Source of the DNA: Hyphomicrobium sp. NDB2Meth4
Lineage (GTDB): Bacteria > Pseudomonadota > Alphaproteobacteria > Rhizobiales > Hyphomicrobiaceae
Assembly: GCF_900117445.1 (NCBI RefSeq)
Contig: NZ_FPEJ01000001.1
Coordinates: 62,001 to 126,000 of the forward strand
Reading direction: 5' to 3'
DNA length: 64,000 nt
Shown piece by piece: positions 24,874 to 33,575 of the stretch. The translations under genes and the position numbers were made by a program. The number at the start of each line of letters is the position of its first letter. The stretch's first letter is position 1. The notes beneath the pieces were generated by a model. That model was not told where the DNA came from. It did no database searches and saw only the letters and a list, made by a program, of their open reading frames with translations.

Positions 24874-27621
24874 TTAGTAGTGGAACTTCACACCGCCGTA
24901 GGCCACCAGCGGCGGAGCCGGTGTGATTGTGCGCGCGTTCGTGAAGAAGTCGGCGCCCGTTGCGGGATTGGCTTCCGAAGCTTCGTTCGCCGCTTCCAGG
25001 TTGAAGTAGTTGCCGAACAGCCCGTAGTGCGAATTGAAGAGGTTGTAGATGAGGCCGTAGAGCTGCACGTTCTCCGTGAGGTCGTAGTAAGTGTGCAGAT
25101 CGACCTTGGCGTAGCCACCCAGCGGCGCAGTGTCGTTGCCTTCGTCGCCGTAGAAGACCTGGCTGGAAGCCGCCGTGAGGTCGGCACCGAACCGCCACTG
25201 CGGCGTGATCAGGTAATCGAAGCCCGCCTTGAAGCGGCTCAATGGAATGCCGGGGATACGATCGCCGGAATTGACCTGCACGCAGGTCACTTCTTCACCG
25301 TCGTTCTCGCCGCATTCGAACGCGACCGGATTGTTCGGCGACGGCAGGATGAAACTCGACTGGAACGTCGCATCCACCAGCGCGTAGTTGGCGTACATCA
25401 TCCAACGCTGGTCCACGTACCGGCCGCCGATTTCAACGCCCTGCCGCAGCGTGTCACCGATGTTGTCGAAATAGCCGCGGCCCGTAATCGGCGCCGCCAC
25501 CGTGTAGATGTCGTTGGTGTTGAGGGCGCGGAAGAGCCCCGCGCTCCACTCGAACCGTTCATTGTTATACCCCTGGAGCTTGCCACGCAGGCCAAGCTCC
25601 CAGGTGTGCGACACGACCTGCTCCAGCGGCGGGTCTGCCGTCAGGAAGCTTTCGAGCAAGCACGGATTATTGGGATCAGCGCAAGCAAGCTCGGCCGGCG
25701 TCGGAGCGCGGTTGGCTTCCGCATAGCCACCATACAGCGTCAGTCCCGGCGAGATCAGATACGTGGCGCCGACCATGGGATTGAAGCGCTGATAGCTATT
25801 GTTGCCGTTGAGCTCGGGAGCGAGGCCAGACTTGTCCTCGATCAGCACGCGAGCGAAATTATAGCGGCCCCCAACCGTAAGCGCGAGGTCGGTCGTGAGA
25901 TCGACCGTGTCTGACAGGTAGAGACCTACATAGTTATTGGTGGTGGCCAGATTACGCGGCTGCACGTCATCCGGCTCGGTCAGCAGAATGTCGAGGCTGT
26001 TGACCACGAACAGGGGCTCGAACGATCCGAGCGTAGAGTTCGCACCGTACGACACGTTGCCTTGATCGTAGCTCGCGCCGATCAGGAATTGGTTCTTGAA
26101 ACCGGCAATGTAGTCCTTGTTGACCGCCTGCCCTGAGAAGCCAAAGCTGTTCGTGATCTGCGAGGTGCTATCCAAAGATCCGAGAGTATCGGCGATATCA
26201 GTCGGAATGGTGCCGTCGGCGTTAACACCGGGTCCCGAGCCGCCCATTTCCTCGCCTTCGAGACAGAGAATGCTGGGGTCGCCGGCGCACGCCGAAGCCT
26301 CGGAGATGTTGCCGTCGATGTGCGATTGCTTGAACCACCGATAGTAGCCGACACCCTGCAACGACCACGTTGGCGACACCTCGATGCTGCCGTTGGCCGA
26401 GATCATCGCCACCTGGTTCTTCGTCGTCTGCGGCGAGGTGAAGGTGTTGCTCCAGCTGAGGTCGAGTAGCTGCTCGGGCGCTGCCGCAGTCACGCCGACA
26501 AAGTTCGCGGCACCCGTGAAGTTCAAGTGGAATTCCGTGCCATCACCCCTTGCACCGATATCCGCATACATGCGGCGGATGCGCGACTGCGAGAAATCGC
26601 GATAACCGTTGTCGTGGATGCCTTCGAGCGACATGAACCCAGCCCACGAGCCGCTGTTGCCACCGACGGCGAGCCCGCCCTGATAGCGACCGAACGAGCC
26701 ACCCATGATGTTGAGCTCAGCGCCCTGATAGTTCCAGCCGTCGCGCATCATGATCGTCAGCGCGCCGCCCAGTGCGTTCAGGCCGAACACCGGGTTGGCG
26801 CCGATCAGCGTCATGCCGCTGATGGCGTTGTCCGGAAGGAAGTCGTAGTTGACGATGTCGCCGAAGCTTTCGTTGATGCGCACGCCGTTCTGATAGACTG
26901 CAAGCCCCTGCGGCACGCCGTTGACCGGCGATGATTCATAGCCGCGGAACTGCAAGTTGCGCTGGAACACGTTGCCCTGCGCATCTTCTAAGATGACGCC
27001 CGGGACCGTCTGCTGCAGCACTTCCGGCACGGACGTGTAACCCGTTCGCGCGAAGTCCTCCGCGCTGGCACGGCCGACGCCGCCGGGGAACTTGCCGATC
27101 GGAATGGCGCTGCCCTGCACGGGCGACATCTGCACCGAGCCGCTGTCGATGCCTCCCTCGCCCGGCTCATAGGTAGCTGGCGTATCGAGAAGCTGTACCG
27201 GCTGCGGTGTGGCGGTGACTGGAGGAGCTGCTGGCGCGGGAGCCGGTTGCGGGGCCGGTGAAACCACCTGCTTCTTCGTCGGCGCGGGCTTCTTGGCAGC
27301 CGCCTTGGGTGCCGGCTGCGCCTTCTTCTGAATGACCTCTACCGGCGGAAGCTGGTTCGCCGCGGGGACCGGCGGCGTCGGCTGTTGCGCTGTCGCGTTG
27401 GGCGCGGCAGCCGGAGGCGCTGTGCCAGGTGCGGGCGCTGCCTGAGCTGGCGGCGAAGCTGGCGATGGAGCCTGCGACGGCGTCCCTGAAGGCGGCGCGC
27501 CCTGTGCCGGCGCTGCCTGCTGAGGTGCGGGAGTGGTTGCCTGCTGCGCACCTGCTGGAACAATCAATAACGCAGTTACGCCAGCCGCCCGCGCCAACCG
27601 TCTCAGGCCTCTGCCGTCCAT
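24874..27621 (-). CDS. TonB-dependent outer-membrane receptor (copy 1)
   Basis: The protein has 915 residues from the ATG at 27621. After a signal peptide comes an unusually long Pro/Ala/Gln-rich segment of about 150 residues containing a TonB-box-like PPVEVIQ. The plug domain follows (LQFRGYESSPVNGVPQGLAV, YQNGVRINESFGDIVNYDFL), then a 22-strand-type barrel ending in VAYGGVKFHY with the C-terminal aromatic. The barrel closely parallels the neighbouring receptor at 27948-30419. The substrate is unknown. A perfect 10-bp-arm palindrome lies about 80 bases upstream of the start. Confidence 0.92.
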   Translation of the reverse strand: MDGRGLRRLARAAGVTALLIVPAGAQQATTPAPQQAAPAQGAPPSGTPSQAPSPASPPAQAAPAPGTAPPAAAPNATAQQPTPPVPAANQLPPVEVIQKKAQPAPKAAAKKPAPTKKQVVSPAPQPAPAPAAPPVTATPQPVQLLDTPATYEPGEGGIDSGSVQMSPVQGSAIPIGKFPGGVGRASAEDFARTGYTSVPEVLQQTVPGVILEDAQGNVFQRNLQFRGYESSPVNGVPQGLAVYQNGVRINESFGDIVNYDFLPDNAISGMTLIGANPVFGLNALGGALTIMMRDGWNYQGAELNIMGGSFGRYQGGLAVGGNSGSWAGFMSLEGIHDNGYRDFSQSRIRRMYADIGARGDGTEFHLNFTGAANFVGVTAAAPEQLLDLSWSNTFTSPQTTKNQVAMISANGSIEVSPTWSLQGVGYYRWFKQSHIDGNISEASACAGDPSILCLEGEEMGGSGPGVNADGTIPTDIADTLGSLDSTSQITNSFGFSGQAVNKDYIAGFKNQFLIGASYDQGNVSYGANSTLGSFEPLFVVNSLDILLTEPDDVQPRNLATTNNYVGLYLSDTVDLTTDLALTVGGRYNFARVLIEDKSGLAPELNGNNSYQRFNPMVGATYLISPGLTLYGGYAEANRAPTPAELACADPNNPCLLESFLTADPPLEQVVSHTWELGLRGKLQGYNNERFEWSAGLFRALNTNDIYTVAAPITGRGYFDNIGDTLRQGVEIGGRYVDQRWMMYANYALVDATFQSSFILPSPNNPVAFECGENDGEEVTCVQVNSGDRIPGIPLSRFKAGFDYLITPQWRFGADLTAASSQVFYGDEGNDTAPLGGYAKVDLHTYYDLTENVQLYGLIYNLFNSHYGLFGNYFNLEAANEASEANPATGADFFTNARTITPAPPLVAYGGVKFHY

Positions 27622-27702
27622 CTCGCCCCCTCGAAGAATGAATTTTTGCTGTTTGCACTCCTTCGGCAACGCAACGACGCAACTCAGGAAACCACGCAGT
27701 GA

Positions 27703-27725
27703 AATTCGGGAAAAATTCCCGAATT
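27703..27725. promoter_or_regulatory. Palindromic operator candidate, CGGGA-N5-TCCCG type (site A)
   Basis: Arms AATTCGGGAA and TTCCCGAATT flank AAA, a perfect 10-3-10 inverted repeat. The core is CGGGA, five bases, TCCCG at 27707-27721. It lies about 80 bases upstream of the copy-1 receptor start, and the same core occurs twice before the paralogous receptor and the exbB operon. Confidence 0.65.
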
Positions 27726-27880
27726 CTTCTTGTTTTCTGCTGCGACTCAAATCGCAACATCAAAAGAATTGCAGGGTGGGCCAGATGCCGCGTCAAGCGG
27801 CCCACGGAACCGCAACTGTGTATCACTTGCCAAAAGTTGCCTTCAGGCCACGCACAGCTCTTCCACAAGTGGCAAACACA

Positions 27881-27910
27881 AAAGCCCTCCTCGCGAACGA
27901 GAAGGGCTTC
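27881..27910 (-). terminator. Intrinsic terminator of TonB receptor copy 2
   Basis: AAGCCCT at 27882-27888 pairs with AGGGCTT at 27903-27909. On the minus strand it is followed by TTG and a short T-containing run. It sits 38 bases after the stop of the receptor gene. Confidence 0.7.
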
Positions 27911-27947
27911 GGTGGTCAGCAGGGCAGGAGTAGCTCTGCGAGTTGGC

Positions 27948-30419
27948 TCAGTACTTGATCTTGACGCCGCCGTAGGCCGCGAAAGGCATGGCCGGCGAGA
28001 TCGTGCGCGGGTCGTTGAACCCGGCACCGCCTAAGGCCTGGTCGACATCGCTGACGTCGTCAGCCTCGAAGTAAGTGCCGTAGAGGCCGTACCTGCTGTC
28101 GAACAGGTTCTTGACCAAGCCGTAGATCTGGAACTTCTCGGTGACGTCGTAAGACGTATGCAGGTCGACCCGTCCATAGCCGCCGAGCATCGACGAAATG
28201 CCGTCCGCGTCAGCCTCTTCTTTCGCCTCGTTCGGGAACAGCGGCTGATCGCTCGCGGCTACCACGTCGGCGCCGAACTTCCACTTCGACGTCAGCCAGT
28301 AGTCGAAGCCAGCCTTGAAGCGGTGACGCGGGATTCCCGGCAACCGATCTCCCGCCTCGAGGAAGGCGCACTCACCGCTCGGGTCGTCGCACTTGTCCAG
28401 CGTAGCGTCGACGTAGGCGTAGGACCCGTACACGCTCCACTTGCGCGTTTCATACGTGGCGGAAAGCTCAACGCCCTGGCGCAGCGTATCGCCGGCGTTG
28501 ACGAAGTAGATGCGTCCTGCGCCCCCCGATTCGGTGACTGGCAGAATGTCATCCGAGGCCAGGGTGCGGAACAAACCCGCGCCCCACGTATAGACGCCAC
28601 CATTCAGCACGCCTTGCCCGCGCAGGCCGATCTCGCCCGTGCGCCCGACCACCTGCTTCAGCGGCGGATCGTCGGTCAGGAAGCTCTCGATGAGGCAGGG
28701 ATTGTCGGGCTCGGCGCAACCAAGCTCGGCCGGCGTCGGCGCACGATTGGATTCCGAGTAGCCGCCATAGACCGAAAGCCCCGGAGCCAGTTTGTAGTTG
28801 GCGCCCGCCATTGGATTGAAGCGCTCGTAGGTGTTGGTCGTGTTCAGTTCGTCGAACAGCCCGGTGTTATCAGTCAGCTTGATCCGAGCGTAATTGTAAC
28901 GCCCACCGACCGTAACCGTGAGGCGGTCGGTCACGTCGAGCGCGTCGGAGAAGTAGGCGCCCCAATACGTGTTCTCGGCGTCTAGGTCACGTGGAGAAAG
29001 CTCGTTCTCTTCGTCGCTGACGATGATTCCCGTTCCCTCGACCACATACTTGGGGCCAATCGTGCCAAGCTCGCTCGAGGTTTTGTAGTTGGTATCGCCG
29101 TGATCGTACGAGACGCCGGCGAGGAACAGGTTACGCTTGCCGAACAGCTTCGCTCTTTCCTGCGCCTCGATCACGCCGCCCCAACTGCTGCTTGTCGTGG
29201 CGAGACGCTCGATCGAGCCATAAGGCTCCTCAAGGTCGATGCCTGCGGGAGCGGGACCGATGTTGATAGGCTCGTCGGTCCCGTTATAGAGCAGAGGATT
29301 ACCATCGACGCAGAGGTAATCACCACACTCCTCCGCCTCGGTCAGGTTGCCGTCGACAACCCGGTTTTTATAGCGGCGATAATAGCCGACGCCGGAGAAG
29401 GTCAATGTATCGGTTGCTTTCACGCTGGCCGACACAGATGGCATCAAGACTTCGAGATCGGTCGTCTGTGGTGATGTGAAGGTATTGCTCCAGCTCCTGT
29501 CGAGCAACTCTACAGGGGCCGCCGCCGTCGCACCGAAGTGATTGCTGGCAGCCGTCAGGCTGAAGTGCATCTCGGTGTAAGTACCCTTGAGGCCGAGGTC
29601 GCCATAGAAGCGCTTGACCTCGCTATCCGAGAAGTCGCGGAAACCGTCATCCTCGAACACCTCCGAGGCGACATAGAAGGCGGCGTTACCGCTGGAGCCG
29701 CCAGCCTGCACACCAACCTGCTTGCGCCCGAACGAACCGAACATGATGTCGAGTTCGCCGCCCTGATAGCTGAAGCCGTCCTTCATCGCGATGCTGACGG
29801 CGCCGCCCAGCGCGTTCAATCCGAACGATGGGTTGTTGCTGACGACCGACATCGACGAGATGGCATTGCTCGGCAACACATCCCAGTTGACCACATCGCC
29901 GAAGGCTTCGTTGATGCGCACACCGTTCTGGTAGACGGCAAGGCCCTGCGCACGGCCGCTCACCGGCGAGGCATCAAACCCGCGATATGAAAGCTCTGCA
30001 CGGAGCGGATTACCGGCTGCGTCGGAGATGATGATGCCCGGCACTTTCTGCTGCAGCGCCTGCTGTATCGAGCCGGTGCCTTCTGCTTCGATGTCGGTGT
30101 CGGTGACATTGGTGACCGCGCTCGGCACCGTGACTGGCGGCGCGGCTGATACGGCGGCGGGAGCCTGAGCAGCGGCAGCTTGCGGCGCACCACCTGAACC
30201 GGAACCGACACTGCTGAGCGGAGATACTGCCGGCGCCTTCTTCTTGGCGCGCACCGCTTTCTGGCTGGGCGTGTCTTGGATGACTTCCACCGGGGGCAGC
30301 TCAGCGGCCGCCGAAGCCGGTGCTGGAGCGGCGTTGCCACCTTGCTCCTGTGCTAGCGCGGTAGTCGAAGCCAGACCAACCAGACACAATACGGACGCAA
30401 ACGCCGTCGCGGAACGCAT
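27948..30419 (-). CDS. TonB-dependent outer-membrane receptor (copy 2)
   Basis: The protein has 823 residues with a signal peptide (ending STTALAQE), an Ala/Pro-rich segment with the TonB-box-like LPPVEVIQDTPS, a plug (LSYRGFDASPVSGRAQGLAV, YQNGVRINEAFGDVVNWDVL) and a barrel ending AAYGGVKIKY. It is a clear paralogue of copy 1, roughly half identical by eye, with a shorter linker. The two probably arose by tandem duplication and may take up related ligands. The gene diverges from the exbB-exbD-tonB operon, with operator-like palindromes between. Confidence 0.92.
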   Translation of the reverse strand: MRSATAFASVLCLVGLASTTALAQEQGGNAAPAPASAAAELPPVEVIQDTPSQKAVRAKKKAPAVSPLSSVGSGSGGAPQAAAAQAPAAVSAAPPVTVPSAVTNVTDTDIEAEGTGSIQQALQQKVPGIIISDAAGNPLRAELSYRGFDASPVSGRAQGLAVYQNGVRINEAFGDVVNWDVLPSNAISSMSVVSNNPSFGLNALGGAVSIAMKDGFSYQGGELDIMFGSFGRKQVGVQAGGSSGNAAFYVASEVFEDDGFRDFSDSEVKRFYGDLGLKGTYTEMHFSLTAASNHFGATAAAPVELLDRSWSNTFTSPQTTDLEVLMPSVSASVKATDTLTFSGVGYYRRYKNRVVDGNLTEAEECGDYLCVDGNPLLYNGTDEPINIGPAPAGIDLEEPYGSIERLATTSSSWGGVIEAQERAKLFGKRNLFLAGVSYDHGDTNYKTSSELGTIGPKYVVEGTGIIVSDEENELSPRDLDAENTYWGAYFSDALDVTDRLTVTVGGRYNYARIKLTDNTGLFDELNTTNTYERFNPMAGANYKLAPGLSVYGGYSESNRAPTPAELGCAEPDNPCLIESFLTDDPPLKQVVGRTGEIGLRGQGVLNGGVYTWGAGLFRTLASDDILPVTESGGAGRIYFVNAGDTLRQGVELSATYETRKWSVYGSYAYVDATLDKCDDPSGECAFLEAGDRLPGIPRHRFKAGFDYWLTSKWKFGADVVAASDQPLFPNEAKEEADADGISSMLGGYGRVDLHTSYDVTEKFQIYGLVKNLFDSRYGLYGTYFEADDVSDVDQALGGAGFNDPRTISPAMPFAAYGGVKIKY

Positions 30420-30535
30420 TACTCGATTCCCCCAGTTACGCGAGGTGACTAACTCACCGATCCGGCCGGGCCTTTGTGTTGCGAACCGCCACCGTTCGCC
30501 AGCCCGTTCCCGTCGTCACCCTTTCCCTCAAACTT

Positions 30536-30550
30536 TCCCGTTGCTCGGGA
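30536..30550. promoter_or_regulatory. Inverted TCCCG-N5-CGGGA palindrome (site D)
   Basis: TCCCG, five bases, then CGGGA: the same half-sites as sites A to C but facing outward. It lies about 120 bases upstream of receptor copy 2. It may be a chance pairing of half-sites in a region rich in them. Confidence 0.4.
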
Positions 30551-30671
30551 TATTTTCTGAAGGGGGGCGTAATTAACTGAGGTAGAAAAGTCTCCCGCCG
30601 TACTCTGGTCAAGGTTGCGCGGCAGCCGTCCCGACAAACCCAGAGGCGGTGTGTCTCACGCGCATCGAATT

Positions 30672-30708
30672 CGGGAAAAAATCCCGGTTGGCTCGGGAGT
30701 TATTCCCG
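30672..30708. promoter_or_regulatory. Two tandem CGGGA-N5-TCCCG palindromes (sites B and C)
   Basis: Site B is CGGGA-AAAAA-TCCCG at 30672-30686 and site C is CGGGA-GTTAT-TCCCG at 30694-30708. Their centres are 22 bases apart, about two helical turns, so two dimers could bind side by side. Site B shares the upstream flank AATTCGGGAAAAA with site A. The regulator is not encoded in the window as far as I can tell. Confidence 0.6.
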
Positions 30709-31045
30709 GCAACCGGTGCTCTCATTTCCGTATTTGACAGGGGTCGTCTGCGCAGTGTTACTTCATTCAGTGGCGCACAGGTGGAAACTCATCCCCGGCT
30801 ACGTCGCCGAGGCATTTGGCTGGCTCCCCTGGGACACCGAAAAATAGAGCCGACCGTATAAGGATCGGCCGAGGGAGGAAGAGCAACGATGCGATCGCAC
30901 TCGCAGCAACCAGACGTCGAGAAAGTTTAGCAACTCACACGGTCGCCCCTGCGCAACAAATGATGCCACGCCAAGTCTTTGACATAGGCGACCGCTTCAT
31001 CGAGCGTCCGGGACGTTCGGATCAACAATGAACTGGTTGCGACCC

Positions 31046-31507
31046 ATGAAAACAATAAAGTCCAAATCGAGCGCGGTCATCGCTGTCCTCACCGCCCTGT
31101 GCGTCAGCTCGGGACTCGCCGCTCAGGAAACGCCCTCTGCTCAGTCCGACACAGGCGGTGAAGGTGTGACCGTTGAGCTCAACAAGCTCGAACCGTCCGA
31201 CAAAGGTTGCCGCGCCTACATCGTCGTGAGCAATCCGACGCAAGCCTCTTACGATGCGTACAAACTTGATCTTGTACTGTTCCAGACGGATGGCGTCATC
31301 GGACGCCGCCTGGCGCTCGATCTGGCCCCCGTCCGGGCAGATAAGCGCACCGTTAAGCTGTTCGACCTCGAGGGAACGCAGTGCGACACGATCGGCAACT
31401 TCCTCGTTAACGACGTGCTCGATTGCAAGACTGCATCCGGCCCGGTTGCCAATTGCCTGGCCAACCTCAAGGTCAAATCGCTGACCAAGGCTGAAATTTC
31501 AAAGTAA
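31046..31507 (+). CDS. Exported protein of the exbB-exbD-tonB operon
   Basis: The protein has 153 residues. The signal peptide (MKTIKSKSSAVIAVLTALCV, then SSGLAAQ) is followed by VTVELNKLEPSDKGCRAYIV and a second part with three cysteines (GTQCDTIG, LDCKTAS, NCLANL). I recall similar genes directly before exbB in other Rhizobiales, without known function. An ATG at 31028 is also possible; neither start has a strong ribosome binding site. The exbB start is 12 bases downstream, so they are probably one transcript. Confidence 0.75.
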   Translation: MKTIKSKSSAVIAVLTALCVSSGLAAQETPSAQSDTGGEGVTVELNKLEPSDKGCRAYIVVSNPTQASYDAYKLDLVLFQTDGVIGRRLALDLAPVRADKRTVKLFDLEGTQCDTIGNFLVNDVLDCKTASGPVANCLANLKVKSLTKAEISK

Positions 31508-31518
31508 GGGTTTCGCCA

Positions 31519-32214
31519 GTGATAGTGTTCGCCGCCGCCGCCCAGCAGGACTACTCCTTCTACGGCATGTTCATGCAGGCCGACCCGGTGGTGAAGGGTG
31601 TCATGATCGGCCTTGTCGTCGCCTCGGTCGCATGTTGGGCCATCATCTTCGAGAAGATGATCCGCCTCATGTGGTTGCGACGGCAAGTCCGCCGGCTCGA
31701 AGCCGTTGCCCGCAGCGGCACGGCTAGCGACACCGAACGCGGCCTTATCAAGCGCCTGCTCGATTCCGGCGAAGACGAGCTGAACGACGGCGCATCCCGC
31801 AACGAAGATCGCAGTGCCGTACGCGCACGCATCGAGCGGGCCCTGCGTGGCACGCTGAAAAGCGAATTGCAGCGGCAGGAAGCGGGGCTTCCCTTTCTCG
31901 CCACCATCGGTTCCGCAGCACCGTTCGTCGGTCTCTTCGGTACCGTTTGGGGCATCATGAACAGCTTCACCGCCATCGGCCAGCAGCAGGACACCAGTCT
32001 CGCGACGGTTGCTCCGGGTATTGCCGAGGCTCTGCTCGCGACCGCGCTCGGTCTGGCGGCAGCCATCCCAGCCGTGATGGCCTACAACGCTGTATCCGTG
32101 TCGCTCGGCCGCCTCGCCGCGCGCGCCAACACATCTCTCACCGAGATCGCAAAGAAGATGTCGCGGCCCACTTCCGAGACCGTCGTCCCGATGCGCGCAA
32201 GCAAGGGACACTGA
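31519..32214 (+). CDS. exbB: Biopolymer transport protein ExbB (TolQ/MotA family)
   Basis: ExbB is the proton-channel scaffold that energises TonB. The protein has 231 residues with three membrane segments (VMIGLVVASVACWAIIF, then two in the C-terminal half). The signature region is LPFLATIGSAAPFVGLFGTV, followed by the conserved WGIM. The GTG start at 31519 has AAGGG eight bases upstream. It is followed within 10 bases by exbD and then tonB, giving a complete energising complex beside two receptors. Confidence 0.94.
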   Translation: MIVFAAAAQQDYSFYGMFMQADPVVKGVMIGLVVASVACWAIIFEKMIRLMWLRRQVRRLEAVARSGTASDTERGLIKRLLDSGEDELNDGASRNEDRSAVRARIERALRGTLKSELQRQEAGLPFLATIGSAAPFVGLFGTVWGIMNSFTAIGQQQDTSLATVAPGIAEALLATALGLAAAIPAVMAYNAVSVSLGRLAARANTSLTEIAKKMSRPTSETVVPMRASKGH

Positions 32215-32220
32215 GCTCCG

Positions 32221-32679
32221 ATGGGCGCGTCTGTAAACCTTCCGCAGGCAGATGATGATGACGGCGTTGGCTATCGGCCGATGGCCGAGATCAATATCAC
32301 GCCGATGGTCGACGTCATGCTGGTCCTGCTCATCATCTTCATGGTGGCAGCTCCCCTCATGGTAGCCGGCGTTCCGGTCGATCTGCCGAAGACGACAGCT
32401 CCGCGACTAGGCCAGGCAAAAAAGCCGATGGTCGTGACACTCACACCCGATGGTCGTTTCCAGATCCGCGACGAGTTCATCGACCGCGCCAGCCTCGTCC
32501 CCCGCTTGCGTCAGATCCGCGCCGAGGAAGGCGACGCAGTTGTTTACGTCCGCGGCGACACGAAAGCAGCTTATGGCGACGTCATGGAAGTTCTCACCCT
32601 TGTCGGTGAGAGCGGCTATGCACGCGTCTCGCTTTTGGCTAAGGCCCAATCCCGTTCGGCCCCGCCGGCTCAGAATTAA
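32221..32679 (+). CDS. exbD: Biopolymer transport protein ExbD (TolR family)
   Basis: The protein has 152 residues with one N-terminal membrane segment carrying the functional Asp ([20 protein letters not shown]). A periplasmic domain follows ([20 protein letters not shown]). ExbD pairs with ExbB to couple the proton gradient to TonB. It lies 6 bases after exbB and 9 bases before tonB. Confidence 0.94.
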   Translation: MGASVNLPQADDDDGVGYRPMAEINITPMVDVMLVLLIIFMVAAPLMVAGVPVDLPKTTAPRLGQAKKPMVVTLTPDGRFQIRDEFIDRASLVPRLRQIRAEEGDAVVYVRGDTKAAYGDVMEVLTLVGESGYARVSLLAKAQSRSAPPAQN

Positions 32680-32688
32680 TATAGCGCA

Positions 32689-33399
32689 ATGCAGTTGCTC
32701 CGCCCAATTGCAGTCTTGCTTTCGCTCGCCGCACACGGAGCGCTAGCCTTTGCATTCGTGACATCCGAACCTGCTGTATCGGCATTCGACGCGGGATCGG
32801 GCGACGACAGCTTCAGCACCGACCTCACCGTCACAATCGAAGGCTCGGCGATGTTGGGCGGCGCCGAAGAAGTCGTCGAGGCGGTCGACATCGCGCCGGT
32901 GCAGGAGATGCAGCAGTCGGAGCCGGTCGAGACCAAAGAGCCCGAACTGAAGGACATCGTCACCTCGTCCGAGGCTACCACCGAAGCACCCGTTGAGATC
33001 GCCGAAGCAAAGCCGGTCGAGGAAGAAAAGCCCGTCGAGATGACGGCCCAAGCCGTGGCACCGATGGTTGCCGCCGAGCAGCAGAGCGTCGGCTCCAAGC
33101 TCAGCGGCGCCGACGTCACCGCGCGGCGTCTTTACATGGGCGAGATCGCCAAGAAGCTGCAGCGGCATAAAGTCAATCCGCGTTCCGCGCAGACCGGCAC
33201 GGTCCTGCTGCGCTTTACCGTCGACCCCCAGGGCGAGATCGTCTCGCGCACGATCGTGCAGAGTTCTGGCTCAAAGCTTCTTGACGATGCGGCCTTGGCA
33301 TCGCTGGAACGATCCGCGCCGTTTCCTCCTCCGCCCGGCGATGCCCAGACCGGCGGCTCCTTGGAACTCCAGGTCCCCTTCCATTTCTTGACCCGCTGA
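32689..33399 (+). CDS. tonB: Energy transducer TonB
   Basis: The protein has 236 residues. It has an N-terminal membrane anchor (LLRPIAVLLSLAAHGALAFA) with the conserved Ser/His face, a long acidic Pro/Glu/Val-rich linker (VETKEPELKDIVTSSEATT), and a C-terminal TonB domain (residues about 140-235, GTVLLRFTVDPQGEIVSRTI, ASLERSAPFPPPPG). It spans the periplasm and contacts the TonB box of outer-membrane receptors. It is the last gene of the operon. Confidence 0.93.
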   Translation: MQLLRPIAVLLSLAAHGALAFAFVTSEPAVSAFDAGSGDDSFSTDLTVTIEGSAMLGGAEEVVEAVDIAPVQEMQQSEPVETKEPELKDIVTSSEATTEAPVEIAEAKPVEEEKPVEMTAQAVAPMVAAEQQSVGSKLSGADVTARRLYMGEIAKKLQRHKVNPRSAQTGTVLLRFTVDPQGEIVSRTIVQSSGSKLLDDAALASLERSAPFPPPPGDAQTGGSLELQVPFHFLTR

Positions 33400-33575
33400 T
33401 CGAGCGCGGACGCGGGCACCATCTCGCCATCGCATTTCCGCCTTGAGCGCCAATCCGCGTGCCACCCCGGCACGCGCCTCAACACTTTATTTGTCTCAGG
33501 AACAGACGCCGATTAACCGGCCGTTATCGGCTGCCCGATACCGTCGCCACGTAAAAAAGGGTTCAATATCCGGCG

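Larger units (their letters stand above)
27622..27947. other. Intergenic region between the two TonB receptors
   Basis: This 326-base stretch holds the terminator of the upstream receptor at 27881-27910 and one palindromic operator candidate at 27703-27725. No gene or RNA is recognisable. The terminator in the middle suggests each receptor has its own promoter. Confidence 0.6.
30420..31045. other. Divergent regulatory region of the TonB locus
   Basis: This 626-base region separates receptor copy 2 from the exbBD-tonB operon. It holds several CGGGA and TCCCG half-sites, including paired palindromes at 30672-30708. A TTGACA at 30734-30739 could be a -35 element, but no good -10 follows. I see no convincing gene in it. 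Confidence 0.6.

Noticed and set aside
30494-30510. GTTC...GTTC resembling a LexA box near the TonB receptor
   Set aside because: The spacer is eight bases instead of seven, and the neighbouring genes have no SOS role.
30649-30861. 70-codon plus-strand frame between TonB receptor copy 2 and the exbB operon
   Set aside because: It covers the palindromic sites, lacks a ribosome binding site and resembles no family.
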